Of a stretch of 64,000 nucleotides of DNA, positions 12,374 to 26,329 are shown in pieces. The DNA lies in NCBI RefSeq assembly GCF_001640805.2, contig NC_066838.1, positions 2,061,565 to 2,125,564 on the forward strand, given 5' to 3'. A program made the translations under genes and the position numbers. Below the pieces are notes generated by a model, which did no database searches, was not told where the DNA came from, and worked only from the letters and a program-made list of their open reading frames with translations. This DNA is from Lates calcarifer. Its lineage: Eukaryota; Chordata; Actinopteri; Centropomidae. The stretch's first letter is position 1. Every line of letters starts with the position of its first letter.

Positions 12374-12563
12374 GGGAACTCCACCCATTTTAAACATCAA
12401 ATTGTGTTTCCAGGTCTTAAGGAGTACTACTTCATATGTGAGAAAGTATTACAAAGCCTTTAGTGTCTCCAGAAGGAGCTGTGTCACGTGTTGTCCTAAT
12501 GTCCAAATGTCACTTGAGTCTGAGGACTGAAAGTAAGAAAAGTTAAAAAAAAAAAAAAAAAAA
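12374..12563 (+). repeat. Repeat-like segment ending in A-run
   Basis: GGAACTCCACCCATTTTAAA and the following words resemble a common fish interspersed repeat. It ends in an A-run of about 19 bases at 12545-12563. The boundaries are uncertain. Confidence 0.35.
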
Positions 12564-13189
12564 CTCTGGGGGTGTGGAATTAGAAAGCAATTGAGTTGCA
12601 ATGTCTGTCAGGTGGAACAAAAAGGAAATTATCAGTGGAGGACAGTTTCAAGGACTGTAGCAAATGTAAGGCTTATGCAGTTTCAGATGTCTGTATCCAG
12701 TCCATGAAAAGCATTACAGGCTTTAGTTTTCTGCCATTACCTTTTTCATTCAATCGTTTGATAAATTCCTGAGATCTTGGGAGTGCAGTGAGACTGCCAA
12801 AAACAACACAGATGGTAGAAACACCAGCACTGAGACAGAAAGGTTGAAAACAGTCCCCCAGGTTAATAGACCCGCTTTATGCTTTAACCATGATGGCCAA
12901 AACTATGAAAATAAAACCCAAGTTGTAATAAACCAGAATTATGCTTTAAACTTAAATGAACAGTTAAAATATAAAGTAACCTATAAAACCTATAAATGCT
13001 TGATACGTGTTCCACTCTGCTGTTATCACATAATACTCTCCTGCTGAGGAATGAAATCTTCATCTTTCATGTCAGCAACATGTAAGCTTGATTTCAGAGT
13101 TTGCCAGAATGCTGACAGACTGTGTTGGTGTTGGATATGACAGGCTGGCACGGTGCTTCCTGCTGCTCAGAACACGATGAAATACTCAC

Positions 13190-13321
13190 CATAAGCCTTT
13201 GGCAGGTCTGAGGGATGAGTCTGTGACAGCGCTTATGGACCAGCAGTTTGCAGTTGATACACTTGTAGCCCTGCCTGCCCAGCCCCCATATCCTTTCACT
13301 ACAGTGGCCACAGTAGGCTTT
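13190..13321 (-). CDS. prkcz: prkcz exon, atypical C1 zinc-finger core, ending in the PKM-zeta-type start methionine
   Basis: This is a 132-bp exon of 44 codons, phase 0 at both ends, with acceptor TTACAG and donor GTGAGT. It encodes the body of the C1 domain, including YCGHC, CINC, HKRC and the final Cys in PQTC. With the His from the preceding exon these supply the zinc ligands. Atypical PKC C1 domains fold normally but do not respond to diacylglycerol or phorbol ester; this is known for the family rather than visible here. The last codon, complementing 13190-13192, is ATG. In mammals the corresponding methionine (residue 184) is the first residue of PKM-zeta, the constitutively active kinase fragment. 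Its context here is CTT before and G after, which is only moderate by Kozak rules, so the conservation matters more than the context. Confidence 0.96.
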
Positions 13322-16300
13322 CTGTAAGACAAAAAAACAGGACAAGACGTACAACTGACAGGTTAGTCTTTAACTCACTGACACAGTCAGTGCTGATTTT
13401 CCATGAAGGATTAATTAACAGGGAACAGTGACAAATATACACTGGCAGAATGTGGGGGACATACAGTACAATGACATGAGGTCATACGTAAACTTTGGGC
13501 AGGGTATCAAACTGTAATAATTCTTACCAACCAAAACGTGTCTCAGGGTATGGAAAGTGTCAAGTACCAAAAGGTGGTTAACACTGGTCTGAGTCTTATT
13601 CTTTCATCAGATATTTCCTGATCTAACTTTGATCTAACCGGATACTTACACTGATGCTCTGAGCAGTGGGGGCAGAATCCACAACAAGAAAATTATAAAA
13701 TCACACACTTGACTTATAATATCATAGTGTTTTAAAGTTGATATGGTAAATATGACGGCGAATTAGTGTCTGTTCACACATCCAGCAGAGACAGAACAAC
13801 ATCAGCATTCATCTGGAGCTGTGCCACCTGACAAATGTACTGCAAATCAACTTTCAGGATGACTTGAAAAACATAGCCTCCTCGATCATTTGAATGGAAC
13901 CAGCCAAAAGAAAAAGTAGGGTCTCCAGAAAAAATCTGAATTCCCAAATTGAGTTATCAAAAGTCTGTTTTTTTTTTTTTTGGTATAGGAACAGAAACTC
14001 ATGTCTCATATCAGAATTTTTTGGCCTTGTTCTGTGTATTGGCATAGAAGGAGGATTTGTCGCATGCAGCTATTTATTATTCTAGGATGTTATGCTGTAG
14101 CATTAGAGTTGGTCTTTACAATCAAAACTCTAGATGTTAAATGCTCCTCTGCAATCTGAGATTTTTGAAGGATAGTTTTAAAAAGGGAAGCTTATAGATG
14201 TCAGTCTGACTTTATTTGATTGCTCACTTATTTATACTTCTGCTTTAAATCTGTAACCTTAAACTGGGACTAAAGAACAACATAAGACTGGATGTCTTCT
14301 AAGCTAAGGAATAAAAGGCATAAGTAATAGCACTCCCTGGTGTTTTCAAGCCTGTCCAAAGCCAAACGGAGTGACAGGCATCCTCAACAGTTCTTTTTAC
14401 CTACCACAACTGATTATTCTCAGGTTGTGTGTGCGGTGTAGGGAGGGGAACAAAGAACGAAGCAAAAGCGTGTGATTATTTTATAAATGTACACTTTAAC
14501 CTCTATGTAGAGTTAGATTAGAAAAACTGAGGGAAGCCTTTAAAGTCTCACTGACGCATTTCCATGGCAACAGAGCACTGACTGGGACTCTTTGTTCTTT
14601 ACACTGTCAGCATACACCCTGTGAATGAATGTTGTCCATACACCAAAGTACACTCACGGCATCTTAAGTGTTTAGTCTTTTGTGTAAACATTTCAATGAC
14701 AGATTTATTGATGTCCTGGGACACAGCGCTGCAAATGAAACATCTTTTGGTACCAATATAGCCATGTAAGAGACAAGCTGAAAAAATAACCACAAAGAAA
14801 GAACCGATCAAAGAACAAACACTCTGGAGACCATGTTATGTAACAGGGAGTGAACTTCAGTAAGTCTCAGCTTTACAAAAGATGTAAATGAGAGAAGGGA
14901 GGAGCCCGGGCCTTACACCAGACATAATAATATACTGTACAGGATAACAGGATACAAAGGATATAGTGACAACAAGTCAGAAAAATCTAATGTAAACATA
15001 AAAATAGATATTTTCAGTTTTGTGTAGCTGTACAGTTGACTTGACTCAACGACACGATCTTTTAAACAGAACTGAAAGATTTATTTGGAAATGCCTTCAA
15101 TTATTTTATAGATATGTAAATGGTTTCCTGGAATTAACCTTTTGATTTTGCACAAATTACAGTGCTTCTAAAGGACAAAGCACATTAAAGAGTGAAAGCA
15201 TAAACATTAAGGTAAAGGCACTCAAAATACAAAAACACATATAAGACAGAAAGCACAAACATCTAAGGGAAACGTGTTCCAATTCCACAATGTAGACAGA
15301 CTGTAGATTGTACATGAGACTGGCATCATCATCTCAGCAGCTCACAGTCCAGCTCCCATGATGATGATAATGTGCCCTGTTGTTGGGAGAACAGCTTCAG
15401 CGAGCCATTTTATACTTCATTGCTGGCTCTGTTGTTTATGGTTTAGGGGTTAGGGTTAGTTTTTAAAATATGTTATAATTCCATATGGAAGATAGAATGT
15501 AATGAAATATTTGTTTCTATCAGTTTGTCTGAAGGTAAAACTGAAACATAATAAATATATTGGACAGTCAACACCACTGCCTCTGTGGACTATGTCGGGT
15601 TCTTATATCTACAGATACACCACATTTCAATGAATGTAAACATACATAAATGAACAGAGGCAGCGTGGTCTTTATCAAATTTAGCCTTATTTTTTCAATA
15701 TATATTTCAGAATGGATGACAGATATATCTGTTACTACACTCACTGTCAATTAGATCTTTTCCCCAAAGAAGTTTAAGTCTGTATGTTGCTGAACACTGA
15801 GAGCCCCGGAGCACTTCCACTGTAGCATTTCTTGTTGTGCGTGATATATAAATATGTGTTTTCATATTTGTTGCATTGCTGCATTTGTAGTAATGTTTGT
15901 GCTTTCACTCTTGTATGTGCTTTGTCCTTAGGGGCCACCATATAACACAGAAACACTGTTCAATTGGTACAATGTGAATGAATAATTCAAATGAACTGGT
16001 AAGACAGTGTAATCTAGAGCCCTTTTGTCAGTGAACAACAGGTCATCTGAACATGCAGAAATGTAACATCTGTCTGCAGACAAACCTGCAATTCAACATA
16101 CTGTGTAATCTGGTGAATACTTAAACTTATCATTTTTTATATATAATGTAAAGCCACAAGAAAACCTTCAACTCAATGGGAACAATGAACAGTGGAGGTA
16201 CATTAAAGATGCTCTGGCTGGTTATGAATCAGAGCAGAAGAGTCTGTCAGTGACGTTCTTGACCTAGCTGGACACCTCCCCACTGCCTGATGAGCTGTAA

Positions 16301-19300
16301 ATGTAATCCCAGAAAAGTCTGCTCCAGTCTGGGGTTTCATTAACTCTAGGATTTACCACATATTCATATAAAGAGTCATCTAAATGAGATGACATTTAAC
16401 ACACCTCACCACATTAAACAGGAACAACTAACTAATAATTCTGTCATTGAAACCAGCACAGACGAGGAGTGTATCCTTTTTCTCATATGGTAGCACCGAC
16501 TATGGTGGTCCAGAGTCCTGCAGCCGACTGCAGCTTGGGAATGAAGGTACAAGAGAATGAGAAAGGCTTTTATCGATTGACAGTCCTCCATTCAGCCCAG
16601 CAGAAAGCATTATAGATCCTATGAGTGTCTGGAAACTGACTGGCATAATATGCTGAGAAATGATGTGCTGTCTGATTCATCTGTGACAAAGAAGTCAGAG
16701 CAAACTGACCAATGACATGTGCAGTAATCTGTGCAGTGAAATCAGGTCTTTACAGTATCAAAGGACAACAGGAGGTGACAAAAATATCCCCAAGTATCAA
16801 CCATATTTATTACCATTATAACCCAATATAACATCCAGACAACAGGGTGTGAAGGTTACAGGGCCCCACCCCTAATCACTCTCAGTCAAATGTGCATGGT
16901 CAGCAAATAGCATTCTGAAGGCCAAATCTGTCCCCCCATCAAAACTGCTTGGCCCCAAAAAATGAAATCTGAAATTCCTTCCCCTCGAGTACATCAAAAC
17001 TGATCAGAAATCTACAGCAGATAGACAACATCACTGAGAGTGACATAAACGTTACATCTACTAATCACATGTGGACAGATACTATGCCCTCTATGCAGCA
17101 TAGGATCTGCTGAGTCTACTATTTCACTATATCACAGGGGTGACAGGTCAAACTCTGTGACACCTTTCATCAATTATTATTACTATCATATTTTTAATGA
17201 ATAACAAGACTAAGCATCTACAGCCATGCTATCTCTGTCAGCCTGTACTTAGGCACAGTGGGGATTTGTCACTATATTAGTGTGCTAATATTTGCCAATT
17301 AGCACTAAACGCAAAGTACAGCTGAGGCTGATGGGAATAGGAAAGTACTGAACAGGCTGTGACGTGATGATGGTGTGATCTAAAGTCAGGGCATTACTGA
17401 AATCTTTATCATTCCTGGTCAAACCAAAGAGGAAGACCAAAAAACACCGCTGTCTGAGCCACACTGCCAGTGTAGGTAGAAATAACTATACTCAAATGAA
17501 TTCAAAACGCACAGACCTGTGTCATCAAAGCATGCACATTTAAACCTCTGCCCCCCTCAGTGAGCAGTGTTGAAAAAATAACGCTTCTGACCAAACCTAA
17601 TGGCTGGGCCCCTGCAGGTGGGTACAGCCCAATGCCTGCATTCCCTGCTGTGGCCCCATGCTGGGGATAGAAAGGTAAAAGCTTCTGTCCAACAGAAACA
17701 GGGAACAACTCTCTCTCCCGACTCAATCACATCATTGCAGGGCTTGGTCACAGCAAGGGCATCGAAAAGATTTGACTAGAAGGAGAGAGGATACCTTGGC
17801 CGAGGGTGCACAATTCTCCTAGTTTGTTATTTTGGTGAGTTTTTGTCCTAAACCTAATTTGGACCCAGACAGTCAGATTCTGCCATGTTCTGATGTCTGA
17901 CAAACAGAAACAAAGACCACTGGGACTGAAAGCATAACATTTAACAATAAATATGTGTCCTGAGATTAATGTTGGTCTTTGCCATTTCACCTCAGCTCTC
18001 TTTCTGCTAATCTCCAATCTGAGCTCTCAGTAGCCTGCATGATCCAGTGTGACTTTTTGTTTGGATTTTCTTATCTTCTACCATGAGAGGCTGATGTCAG
18101 TCATCTCCCTAATGGAGCACTTGTGGAGGCAAACAGCCAGTGGGGATGACTGAATTCTGCTTCATCACGTGAGAGACAGGAGCTGAGGAGACTCCATTAT
18201 GTCTAATAGGAGGGACAAAGCAGCTTTCTCCTCTGAAACGTCAAGGGGAGATGGAGAGAGAGGAGGGAAGAGAAAGATGGAGTCAAACATGTAGAGACTG
18301 AGAGGAGGGAGAAAAAGGGAGGAGAAACCTGACCTACTTCTCCTTGGCTTATTTATATGCTGAGGACAACATAGTGAACCTACCAGAATCTTAGGAGCTG
18401 GCACAGAAACAACAGTCAGAAAAATCCCAGCCTGAAAACCAACTGGTTCACAACACAAAGTTGTTAATATATGTTAAGACAACATCTAAGGCAACTCTGA
18501 ACTAAAACTAAAAATGTAAACCAGAAGTCCAAGGCCACCAAAGTCAGCCGGATTCATCCACTGGGGACAATGAATGCCTGTCAATCAATCTAACACAGCT
18601 AGGATGGGTAAATAGTCACCACTGACAAGAGGAATGAGATGGAATGCAATGATTTCTTAAATATTGCAACAAAGTCCCACCCAGTGTTTTAGCAGCCTAA
18701 ACCTTACAAAAAGCAGGATGTATAACATAAACCACAGTCTACAGTGTCAAAATCAGCTGCTTTGTACACCTAAATATCTGCCTCTACCTCCTCTCTGTGG
18801 CTGCTGTCTGAAATCGTTTCCTGTTTATTACATAATGCACTGTGTTTATAGTTTTACATACATTTTATTTGAGTATTCAAAGTGTGTCTGAGTGTGGTAT
18901 TCCACAACCAAACAATAAACAGTATATTGTAGTAGCAATAGTGTCCATGACATGTACACTACTTTCTGCTAAGTAAATTACAATTGCATTTCATCATGAG
19001 CAACAGAATGGAAAATTCCTTGTGTGACTCAACAGCTGTCAGTCATAATGCACAATGATAAGGTGTCTGAAATCTCACTATACTGCACTATAGAGCGAAC
19101 TATTGAGTGTCTATCAGTGTACAGAGTAGTGGATAAGCGAACAAATGTGTGTGTCTTTATTTAGTGGAACATCAAGTGTCCTGGATTTGAAAAAAATTCC
19201 ACTGACAATAATCCAGGCAAGAATTGCATTCCGTCTAAAATATTTGCTATTTAGAAAAGCAAATGAGTAGTATATAGATGTATTTTGTAGGAGACAGGAT

Positions 19301-20209
19301 AGAAAATGATCCATTAAACTGGAGTCAGGACATGTAGGCAGCATAAAGTAACAGAACGGGATTCCAGTCATTACGATGATTGTATTTCTCCTATGGACCA
19401 GCCATTATGATTGCTGTTTTTGCTGTAAGTACTAAAGTACAACTATATACCTATATGACTCCACAGTGCATCAGTAGTAATGACCACACCAAGATGCTGG
19501 AGCAAAGTACTGAGTCAGCAAGATACCGATGCACTGAGCTAGTCCACATTCTAGTCTAGACATTAGGACTATGGCACCCATGGGAAGTGTTTCATCCCAA
19601 GAGTAGTGATAATAGATGAAACCCATTTATCTTTAAACTTAAACCCTTGTATCCAACATTGGCACTGTCTTTAAAATCTTAGCATCTCACTGAATAATGT
19701 GCAAATGTTGAACTAAACTGAAATGAATGCTGCTCTACACACTTTCTAGAAGGAACTGATTTTAAAACAAACTGAGAGAAACAGAATTTCTTCTTCTGTG
19801 CAATGATTATGAAACTACCTTTCCTTTGAGATGTTCCCATCACGTCTCGAATTCATACGCTGAATGCTGACTCAGCTGTACTGTGCACTTTCTCTGTCTT
19901 TGTCTTTTATGTGAAAGATGTCTCAGAAAATACATTTTGATCTCAGAGCAACTACAGGATTCCAGTCAGTGTGTGTATTTGCTTCTTAAATGTCAGACCA
20001 AGGGACAAAAACGTGATACAGAAAATATGATACAATATCTGGCTAAAGTTAATGCACTTCACAAAAGGAGAGCCTCTAACACTAAGGTAAAGACTCAGTC
20101 TTGTTCTAGGATTAGAACCCGATCTTCTTTCTTCCCCTTCAGAGGAAACTCATTAGGTACTTAAGGCCTGTTTGAGATAGCATTAATATCTTTCTTTGTC
20201 TGCCTCCCA

Positions 20210-20470
20210 GAGTAGCCACTGTGCATTAGAGAATAAAAGCAATTTAAGACAAGCAGTGTGAGCAGATTCAACCCTTTAACATCTCAGCAGCGACATGACG
20301 AAAGCCCACATACAGTCAGGTACCTGTGTGTGTGTGGCATGCAGCTGAGAGCTGAATGCATGACAACTACTAAACAAGCCATAACTAGGACACCATGAAT
20401 AATGCATCAGCATCCAGATAGCTTAGCTGGAGCGGTGACTTGATTACCTGTCATATATAATTTAACTGCA
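20210..20470. promoter_or_regulatory. Possible conserved non-coding element
   Basis: Unique, non-coding sequence rich in homeodomain and TALE-like words, for example GACTTGATTACCTGTCATAT near 20438-20457 and AATAATGCATCA near 20398. The only simple repeat is a short GT run near 20325. Conservation was not tested. Confidence 0.25.
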
Positions 20471-21140
20471 GTATGTTTATGACAGACTGTACTGTGTACT
20501 CCTACACAGAAACAGAAAGGCGCTCATACTCAGTACAAAAATGTGGGAAGAGGAAAAACTGGTTGGTTCTGGGTAGTTTATCAAATAACTGTAAATGTCT
20601 ATTTCCTGAGCTGGTAATAATCATCATGTGCCAGGTGCTGACTGTAACAGATCGCTGCTCAAACACAGCGCTCAAAGACTTAATGCACCACAGGGTATCT
20701 ACAAGCACTTAAAAGTCTGAAAATGTGTTAAATTTAACAGTCTTACAGTATCAACAGAATATAACACTGATATTCTTCAAGACCCAAATGGTAATAAAGA
20801 TATGGTAGAGGTATTTTCAGGGTTAGGCACCTAATGTATCTGATGGTACTACTGTCCTACACTGGCATAATGAACACTGGCAGTGAACACTGTCAGGTGC
20901 AGAAATGTTGAATTAAAAATCTCATTTGAAGGTCCACTTTCTATCCTTTTTACACATGCATCTCACAGTCTTCATCAGTGGAAATGTACTTGAACATCAT
21001 CTGCTGCTGAAAACACCTGAAAAACCAAGTGCTATATGTGGATCCTTGGTTAAGAGTTTTGTTCTTTTTCCAAGGTCAAGAAAGAACTTTTATGCTCCCA
21101 TTGAATTTTGTTTTCACCACAGCTGCTTTACTAAACACAT

Positions 21141-21235
21141 AAGATAAGATAAGATAAGATAAGATAAGATAAGATAAGATAAGATAAGATAAGATAAGAT
21201 AAGAACTTTATTAATCCCGTTAGGAAATTGAAGCC
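21141..21235 (-). repeat. AAGAT array joined to LINE-like 3' tail
   Basis: More than twelve copies of AAGAT (21141-21203) run directly into AACTTTATTAATCCCGTTAG and GAAATTG. Read on the minus strand this is a retrotransposon 3' end (CAATTTCCTAACGGGATTAA) with a short-unit tail, as in teleost Rex-type elements. The family is a guess. Confidence 0.6.
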
Positions 21236-21604
21236 TAGCTCCATACTTCAAACTGCTGCCAATATCCAGATTTTGTCCAATTAGTTAATGAGTGTCATCT
21301 TCATATGCCAAAGGTAGAATCCATTCCAAACACAAATGTGTGAGGATGAGATCAGCACAGCTGCACAGGTTGTTAAATGATAAAACATCCCAAAAAGTTT
21401 TTAGAATTCTGAAGACGCACCAAACCTCACCTTATAATTCCATTTTTAAAATATATCCTGTGTCCTCCAGTGACACCAGCTTTGCCATAATTCTACTATT
21501 TCTCAGTGATTTAACTGAATTGACTGAAGCATTGTTCAGCCACCACTGCATGTACTCTAGTGAGATCTAGTGAGTGTGCTTTAGTGAGATCTGAAGACAC
21601 TCAC

Positions 21605-21690
21605 CCTGTTAAAGCGCTTGGCCTGGAAGAGGTGCCCGTTGACTCTGTAGAGTTTCCTCCATCTTCTGGCCCCGCGGCGATAGATCGATT
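21605..21690 (-). CDS. prkcz: prkcz exon, pseudosubstrate and start of C1 domain
   Basis: This 86-bp exon has acceptor TTCTAG and donor GTGAGT. It completes a lysine codon and then encodes 28 residues. The first part, [14 protein letters not shown], is the aPKC pseudosubstrate: alanine sits in the Ser/Thr position within a basic stretch, and it occupies the kinase cleft to keep the enzyme inactive. The remainder, [12 protein letters not shown], opens the C1 domain and contains its first zinc-ligand histidine. The upstream intron is about 42 kb, the longest in the window. Any transcript starting inside that intron would enter the gene here, so this is the natural first shared exon for short aPKC forms. 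The sequence is nearly identical to the mammalian zeta sequence. Confidence 0.96.
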
Positions 21691-22889
21691 CTAGAAGAGA
21701 GAGCAAACAGTTGTCAAGTAGCAGCATGGTGAGGGACTAATGAGGAGGGAGGTAGAGGTATGGTGCACTAGAGAGGAGTTTAAGTGAGGGAAATATAGCA
21801 ATCAGGTTTCTCTATGATGTAGACACATACTCACACACACATACATATACCCAAAGTGCCTGGCTCCCCCTCCACTCCCTCTCTCCCCAGTCTAATCTCT
21901 CTTTTTTCATCCCTCTTCCTTTTCCTCCCTCTTTCCCTACCTCTCCCTTCCTGAAGACCTCCATCCCTCCTCTTCTTTTACTCCTGCTGATGAATGGACT
22001 TATTAGTGCTCCATAATGCCTTTCATTCAAATGAGACCATGAAGGTGAGGCTATTTATAATCAGACCATGCAGCCAGCTATTAATAAACTGTGGGGCATA
22101 AACAAGTGCCTAGCAGTGTGCTGTAACTGGGAGGTTCTGTCCTCATATCAAACTGATTTAAAAAAAAATTCTTTACTCTTACAACAGATTTCCTGGGACT
22201 GAGCAATATTTTGACCTGCTGAGCAAACGTATTAAGACACATTATTCATCTGATTTTAAGGATCAAATTGTGACAATTCATTGTGATCCATTATTAATTA
22301 ATTATCTATTTTATAATTCTGAACAGATTATTAAGAAAGCAAATAAGAATAAATATCTGACCATTTTTGATTTAAACCTGATTAAGTTCAGTGGTTGAGT
22401 GTGGTTCTGCTTGGACCTGGGTTTTAATAAATACTCATTCAGGGTGACCACAAGTTTATCCTGGGTTCCCTGGGTTTAGTCTCATGTTTGCTAAAATGTT
22501 GTCAGTCTGATGCTGCAGTCAGAATCCTGAATCACTGACTGTCACCATCCTTATAAGTAGATGGTGAAAACCAGTGGAAATGTAATTTGTTGTTATCCAT
22601 CTCCTCCTTTGTGAAACTGATGTTTTTCTCAGTTGATGTGATCTGGTAAGAGGCTTCAATCTAAAACTGTTCTTGCCATGTACTCCACATATGATTCATG
22701 AGAGATACAATGAATCCATATAGAAGCCATATTTTTGCAATGCATTTGAGCTGTCAAGAATAACATGGTTACCAATGTAAAGACCTGCTCCAATAAAAAT
22801 CAAGTTTTTAACCTTGTTAACATGTCCACAAAAATAAGCAAAGCAAAATAAGCAGTCAACACCATGGCTCAGTATTTCCACCTTGGAAT

Positions 22890-23045
22890 GTGAATGTGTG
22901 TGTATATGTTAGAGAGCACTTAACATGTGTAGAACAAGTGCTGTATAAATGTGTGTGTGAGAATGGGTGAATGTGACCTGTAGTGTGAAGTGCTTTGAGT
23001 GGTTGATGGTGGTTGAAAAGCGCTATATAAGTGCAGTCCATTTAT
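22890..23045 (+). repeat. SINE/LINE 3'-tail fragment
   Basis: GTGTGAAGTGCTTTGAGTGG and AAAAGCGCTATATAAGTGCA followed by GTCCATTTATA form a tail seen in very many teleost introns (L2-type LINE/SINE tail). The 5' limit is approximate. Confidence 0.65.
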
Positions 23046-23105
23046 ATCGCTCATCTGTTAAGGAGCCTGGAGCCTATCCCAGCCGACATTGAGCGAGAGG
23101 CCAGT
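23046..23105. repeat. Second copy of the 'cctatcccagc..gcgagagg' repeat
   Basis: GAGCCTATCCCAGCCGACAT and TGAGCGAGAGGCC match the repeat inserted at 11772-11869. It abuts the preceding tail directly. Confidence 0.6.
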
Positions 23106-26100
23106 TCTGTATCATGTTAATCCAAAGATTTAGTACTAAGAAGGTACTGAAGTACTGAGTTAATATTATTATTATAAAAGTAAGCCGGTAATCAGAAGTA
23201 AGGTTGTAGTCAGCGTGCAGTTCAGCGCAGGGTCCAAAATTAGTGCCCACTACTCACCAAATATGAGAAGAACTGACATTGGCAAATAAAATACATGAGG
23301 TCAGTCACCACTGGCTAGTAGCTGAAATAGGAGTACTTCACTACAAACTGCTGTCAGCACAATACATAAGTTGATTGATTATGTTCCACAACTATTTGAC
23401 TGACCAGCTCAACACAAGAGAAATGATGCTGTCATTTTGGTGCTGGGGACACTGTGTCAAGTTAAACCTAGTTGTAATAGTAAGTAACAATCAGTAAGAT
23501 AGTCTGCGAGTTTGTGGCTGTACATTTTCCCCAAAAAGGAAAAATGAAGAGCATGGTGGGAGTACAGATAATTTTATATATATATTTTTTTTAAATTAAG
23601 GAGAAGCGCTGGTCTTAGAGAGACTTTGGATGTGAGGATGATGCAGCGCTGCTAGCACACAACCAGACACACCAGTCCTATTCCAGCAGATGATCTAAAA
23701 TAAAAGTGACAGGGTACTGCGTACTTACTATGGGAAATTATTACAGGCAGCCATTATATTTCTATTAGCAGCAGGAAAATTGGATTTAGGAGTGTTACAT
23801 CAGAAGAGGAAAACAATTAAATTTGATGTGCTATCACACAGCAAACAGCAGTGGACATCAGGAGGAGTTGAGTAACTTGCTATGACGAACATGGTTAGAA
23901 ACATGAATTAATTTTTTGATGTGTGACCAATTAGACATCATGCGATCATGACACATATCATATATGCAGTATTCCCAGCTCACATCCTACAGGGTTTCCA
24001 CCAGAAAAGTTGTAAGACCTGGGATTGTTCTTGTTCTGGCAATGTTTTAACAAAAAGATATAAATAACCCTGAGATCATCATCAGGGTTCTCAGACTCAG
24101 ACAAAGTTATCCTTTCTCCTGCTTATTTTCACAAGCTGAACAGTATGCAGTGAACTTCATGTGTAAAATTAGTGCAGTGAAACTTCATAGATTACTGTAG
24201 TTCATGTACATAAGCAACAACATTTTTTCCAGATTTGACAGAAAAACCTGCCATATAAATCATATAAATCAATAGATTATCAGCCAGTTTACATGTGTTG
24301 CCTTTTGAAGTGAAGTGAACTGGTTGGCTGAACCACATCAGGCGCTGCACTCCTGACTCCCACTAATTATTCACTAGCTGTTCTACCAGTGTCTCCCCCT
24401 GTCTGTACTGGTTTTCCAGTCTGGTTGGTTGCTCCAGTGATGGGTGCGGCTGTGATATCCTCCTCCACTCACTCATTTTTTGCCTCTGTTGCTATGGTAG
24501 CCACAGCCTACCATATACCAGCTATTATTAGTTGGTTGTGAGGATGTCAGGATGACATTGTCTGTAAATAAAAGTATATCTTAACAACAATGCCCCTCTC
24601 TCCTTCCTCATTGTACCATTGCACAGAATCAGGTTGAACATACTGTATATCAGATTTACTGTTTATCTCCAGAGCAGTGAGTGCAGAGCCATGTTTAAAT
24701 TTGTATGCCCTGGGGTAAACTCTAGTTCCAGATGGTTTTAACAGGGGCCTCATATCATCTTTATTGTTTAAGCTCAAAATCCATTCTTCCTCAATCACCT
24801 TGGATAATGTCTTCAATGTGCAATACTCACGTTATTCAAGGCAAAAAATATAGATGTAGCCTTAGTTTGGCAAACAATACTGACAAGCAGACTGAGTCTA
24901 GCCCCAGCCAAAATTTAAGTTGTGTTCATTTCTGTATGCAAATCAGCAGCCATAGATAAAGGGATTGAAACACTCTACCAGACACTTGGTACACAAGGTA
25001 CTGACTGGGATTAAAGAGCAACACTGCAGCAAAACTCCTATCAGAATGTCAGTGTATGGTAACAGAAGTAGCATTGCCATAGAGAGTTATGCTGTCTTGA
25101 AAAGCTATGGATTCTGTCTTTTTTGCATCATGATGAATGCTTTTCTGATTCTTGTAGCTTTCTTTCCCTCTGAGTCAGGGCAGTGGAGATCAGAGTGAAA
25201 ACGAGCAAAGAGGAGACACAAAGAGGCTCTGCTCTTCAGGGTCTCATCTGTGAACTCCCTCTAATCCTGTTAACTCAAGGCCTCTGAAGGAAAGTGCTGC
25301 CTGCCTCGGAGATTCACTACACTGTGTTTCCATAGTTACCCAGTATTTCTTCCTCCATGCCCATGCTAGTGGGGGAGTGAGGGAGTTGGGGGTAGACACA
25401 ATGTGCCACTGAGGCTCTGCATGTGAGGATCTTAAACCTACACATCATGATACACTTCCTCAGTGCCCACATCAGATGATAAATACAGTGTATGTGATTA
25501 AATAATTAATTGCGACAGATGTTTTGACAAAGTGATAAATTGCAGCTCTAAGCTCAATGTCTTTAATCAGAGTGCTGATGAATAGATGAATGGTTACACA
25601 GAAGTTTAAATACATGAGTAAATGTTTTCCTCTTAAATGTGTATTTAGCTGACATACAGTCTGCATTCATCAGTCTCTGGGTTTAAGTGGTGAATACTAT
25701 CAATAATCTTGACAGTCTTATAACAATAAAAATGTCTCTGAAGATATTTTACATGGCTAATATAAACTATTCTATAAAAAACGTTTTAGTAATTAGAAGG
25801 AGTGCAAACCTTTGAAGCCTCAGATGACTGTCTCCATTTTTAAAATATTATTTATGCACATGAGGTTTGTGTACATGTTCTGATTTAGATCAGGTCCAAA
25901 CTTTTTGAACCTTTATTGACCTCAGATGCAGCTGTGGGGATTATTAAATTCTGCTTGTTAAAAATGTTTTATAGTGGTCACATGCTGTGAAATTCAGTGT
26001 TTTGATTTCTGACTGATATCAGTGGATCTCTGATCACTACTCTGTGTTGTGTGTTTAAAGTTTGAGCTGAGGCAAACTTAACATTTACCACAAAGAAATG

Positions 26101-26329
26101 TGGCTTCAAAAACAAACCAAGTTTTACTTAACAACAGCAGCCTGAATGTGAAGTGTGAATTCACACACCAAACTAAACCATTTTACAGCATAATTTGTGC
26201 ATATATGCAGGAAACACTGTTATTTTCCTGGTGTTAAATTTGACATCACAAATATGTCAAAACAGGATTAGTAAACACTAGAAAGCAGCACGGAGGCCAA
26301 TGACTATGTTATGACCTTTACAATACCAG

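Larger units (their letters stand above)
10170..13189 (-). other. prkcz: prkcz intron (3.0 kb) with nested repeats
   Basis: The middle part (11761-12563) is a repeat cluster: a MITE interrupted by a short insertion, then a further repeat-like segment ending in an A-run. The flanks are AT-rich unique sequence. Confidence 0.8.
13322..21604 (-). other. prkcz: prkcz intron (8.3 kb)
   Basis: Mostly unique sequence with a T-run at 13967-13981 and an AAGAT array at 21141-21203. Two stretches (about 17950-18340 and 20210-20470) look like non-coding conserved elements. No exon is visible. Confidence 0.8.

Noticed and set aside
21141..21203. Regular array that might suggest CRISPR or a satellite
   Set aside because: Plain 5-bp AAGAT tandem units without spacers, attached to a retrotransposon tail.
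24547..24816. 89-codon minus-strand frame with a mixed, protein-like composition
   Set aside because: No recognisable domain, no suitable splice sites, and no continuation on either side. Treated as a chance frame.
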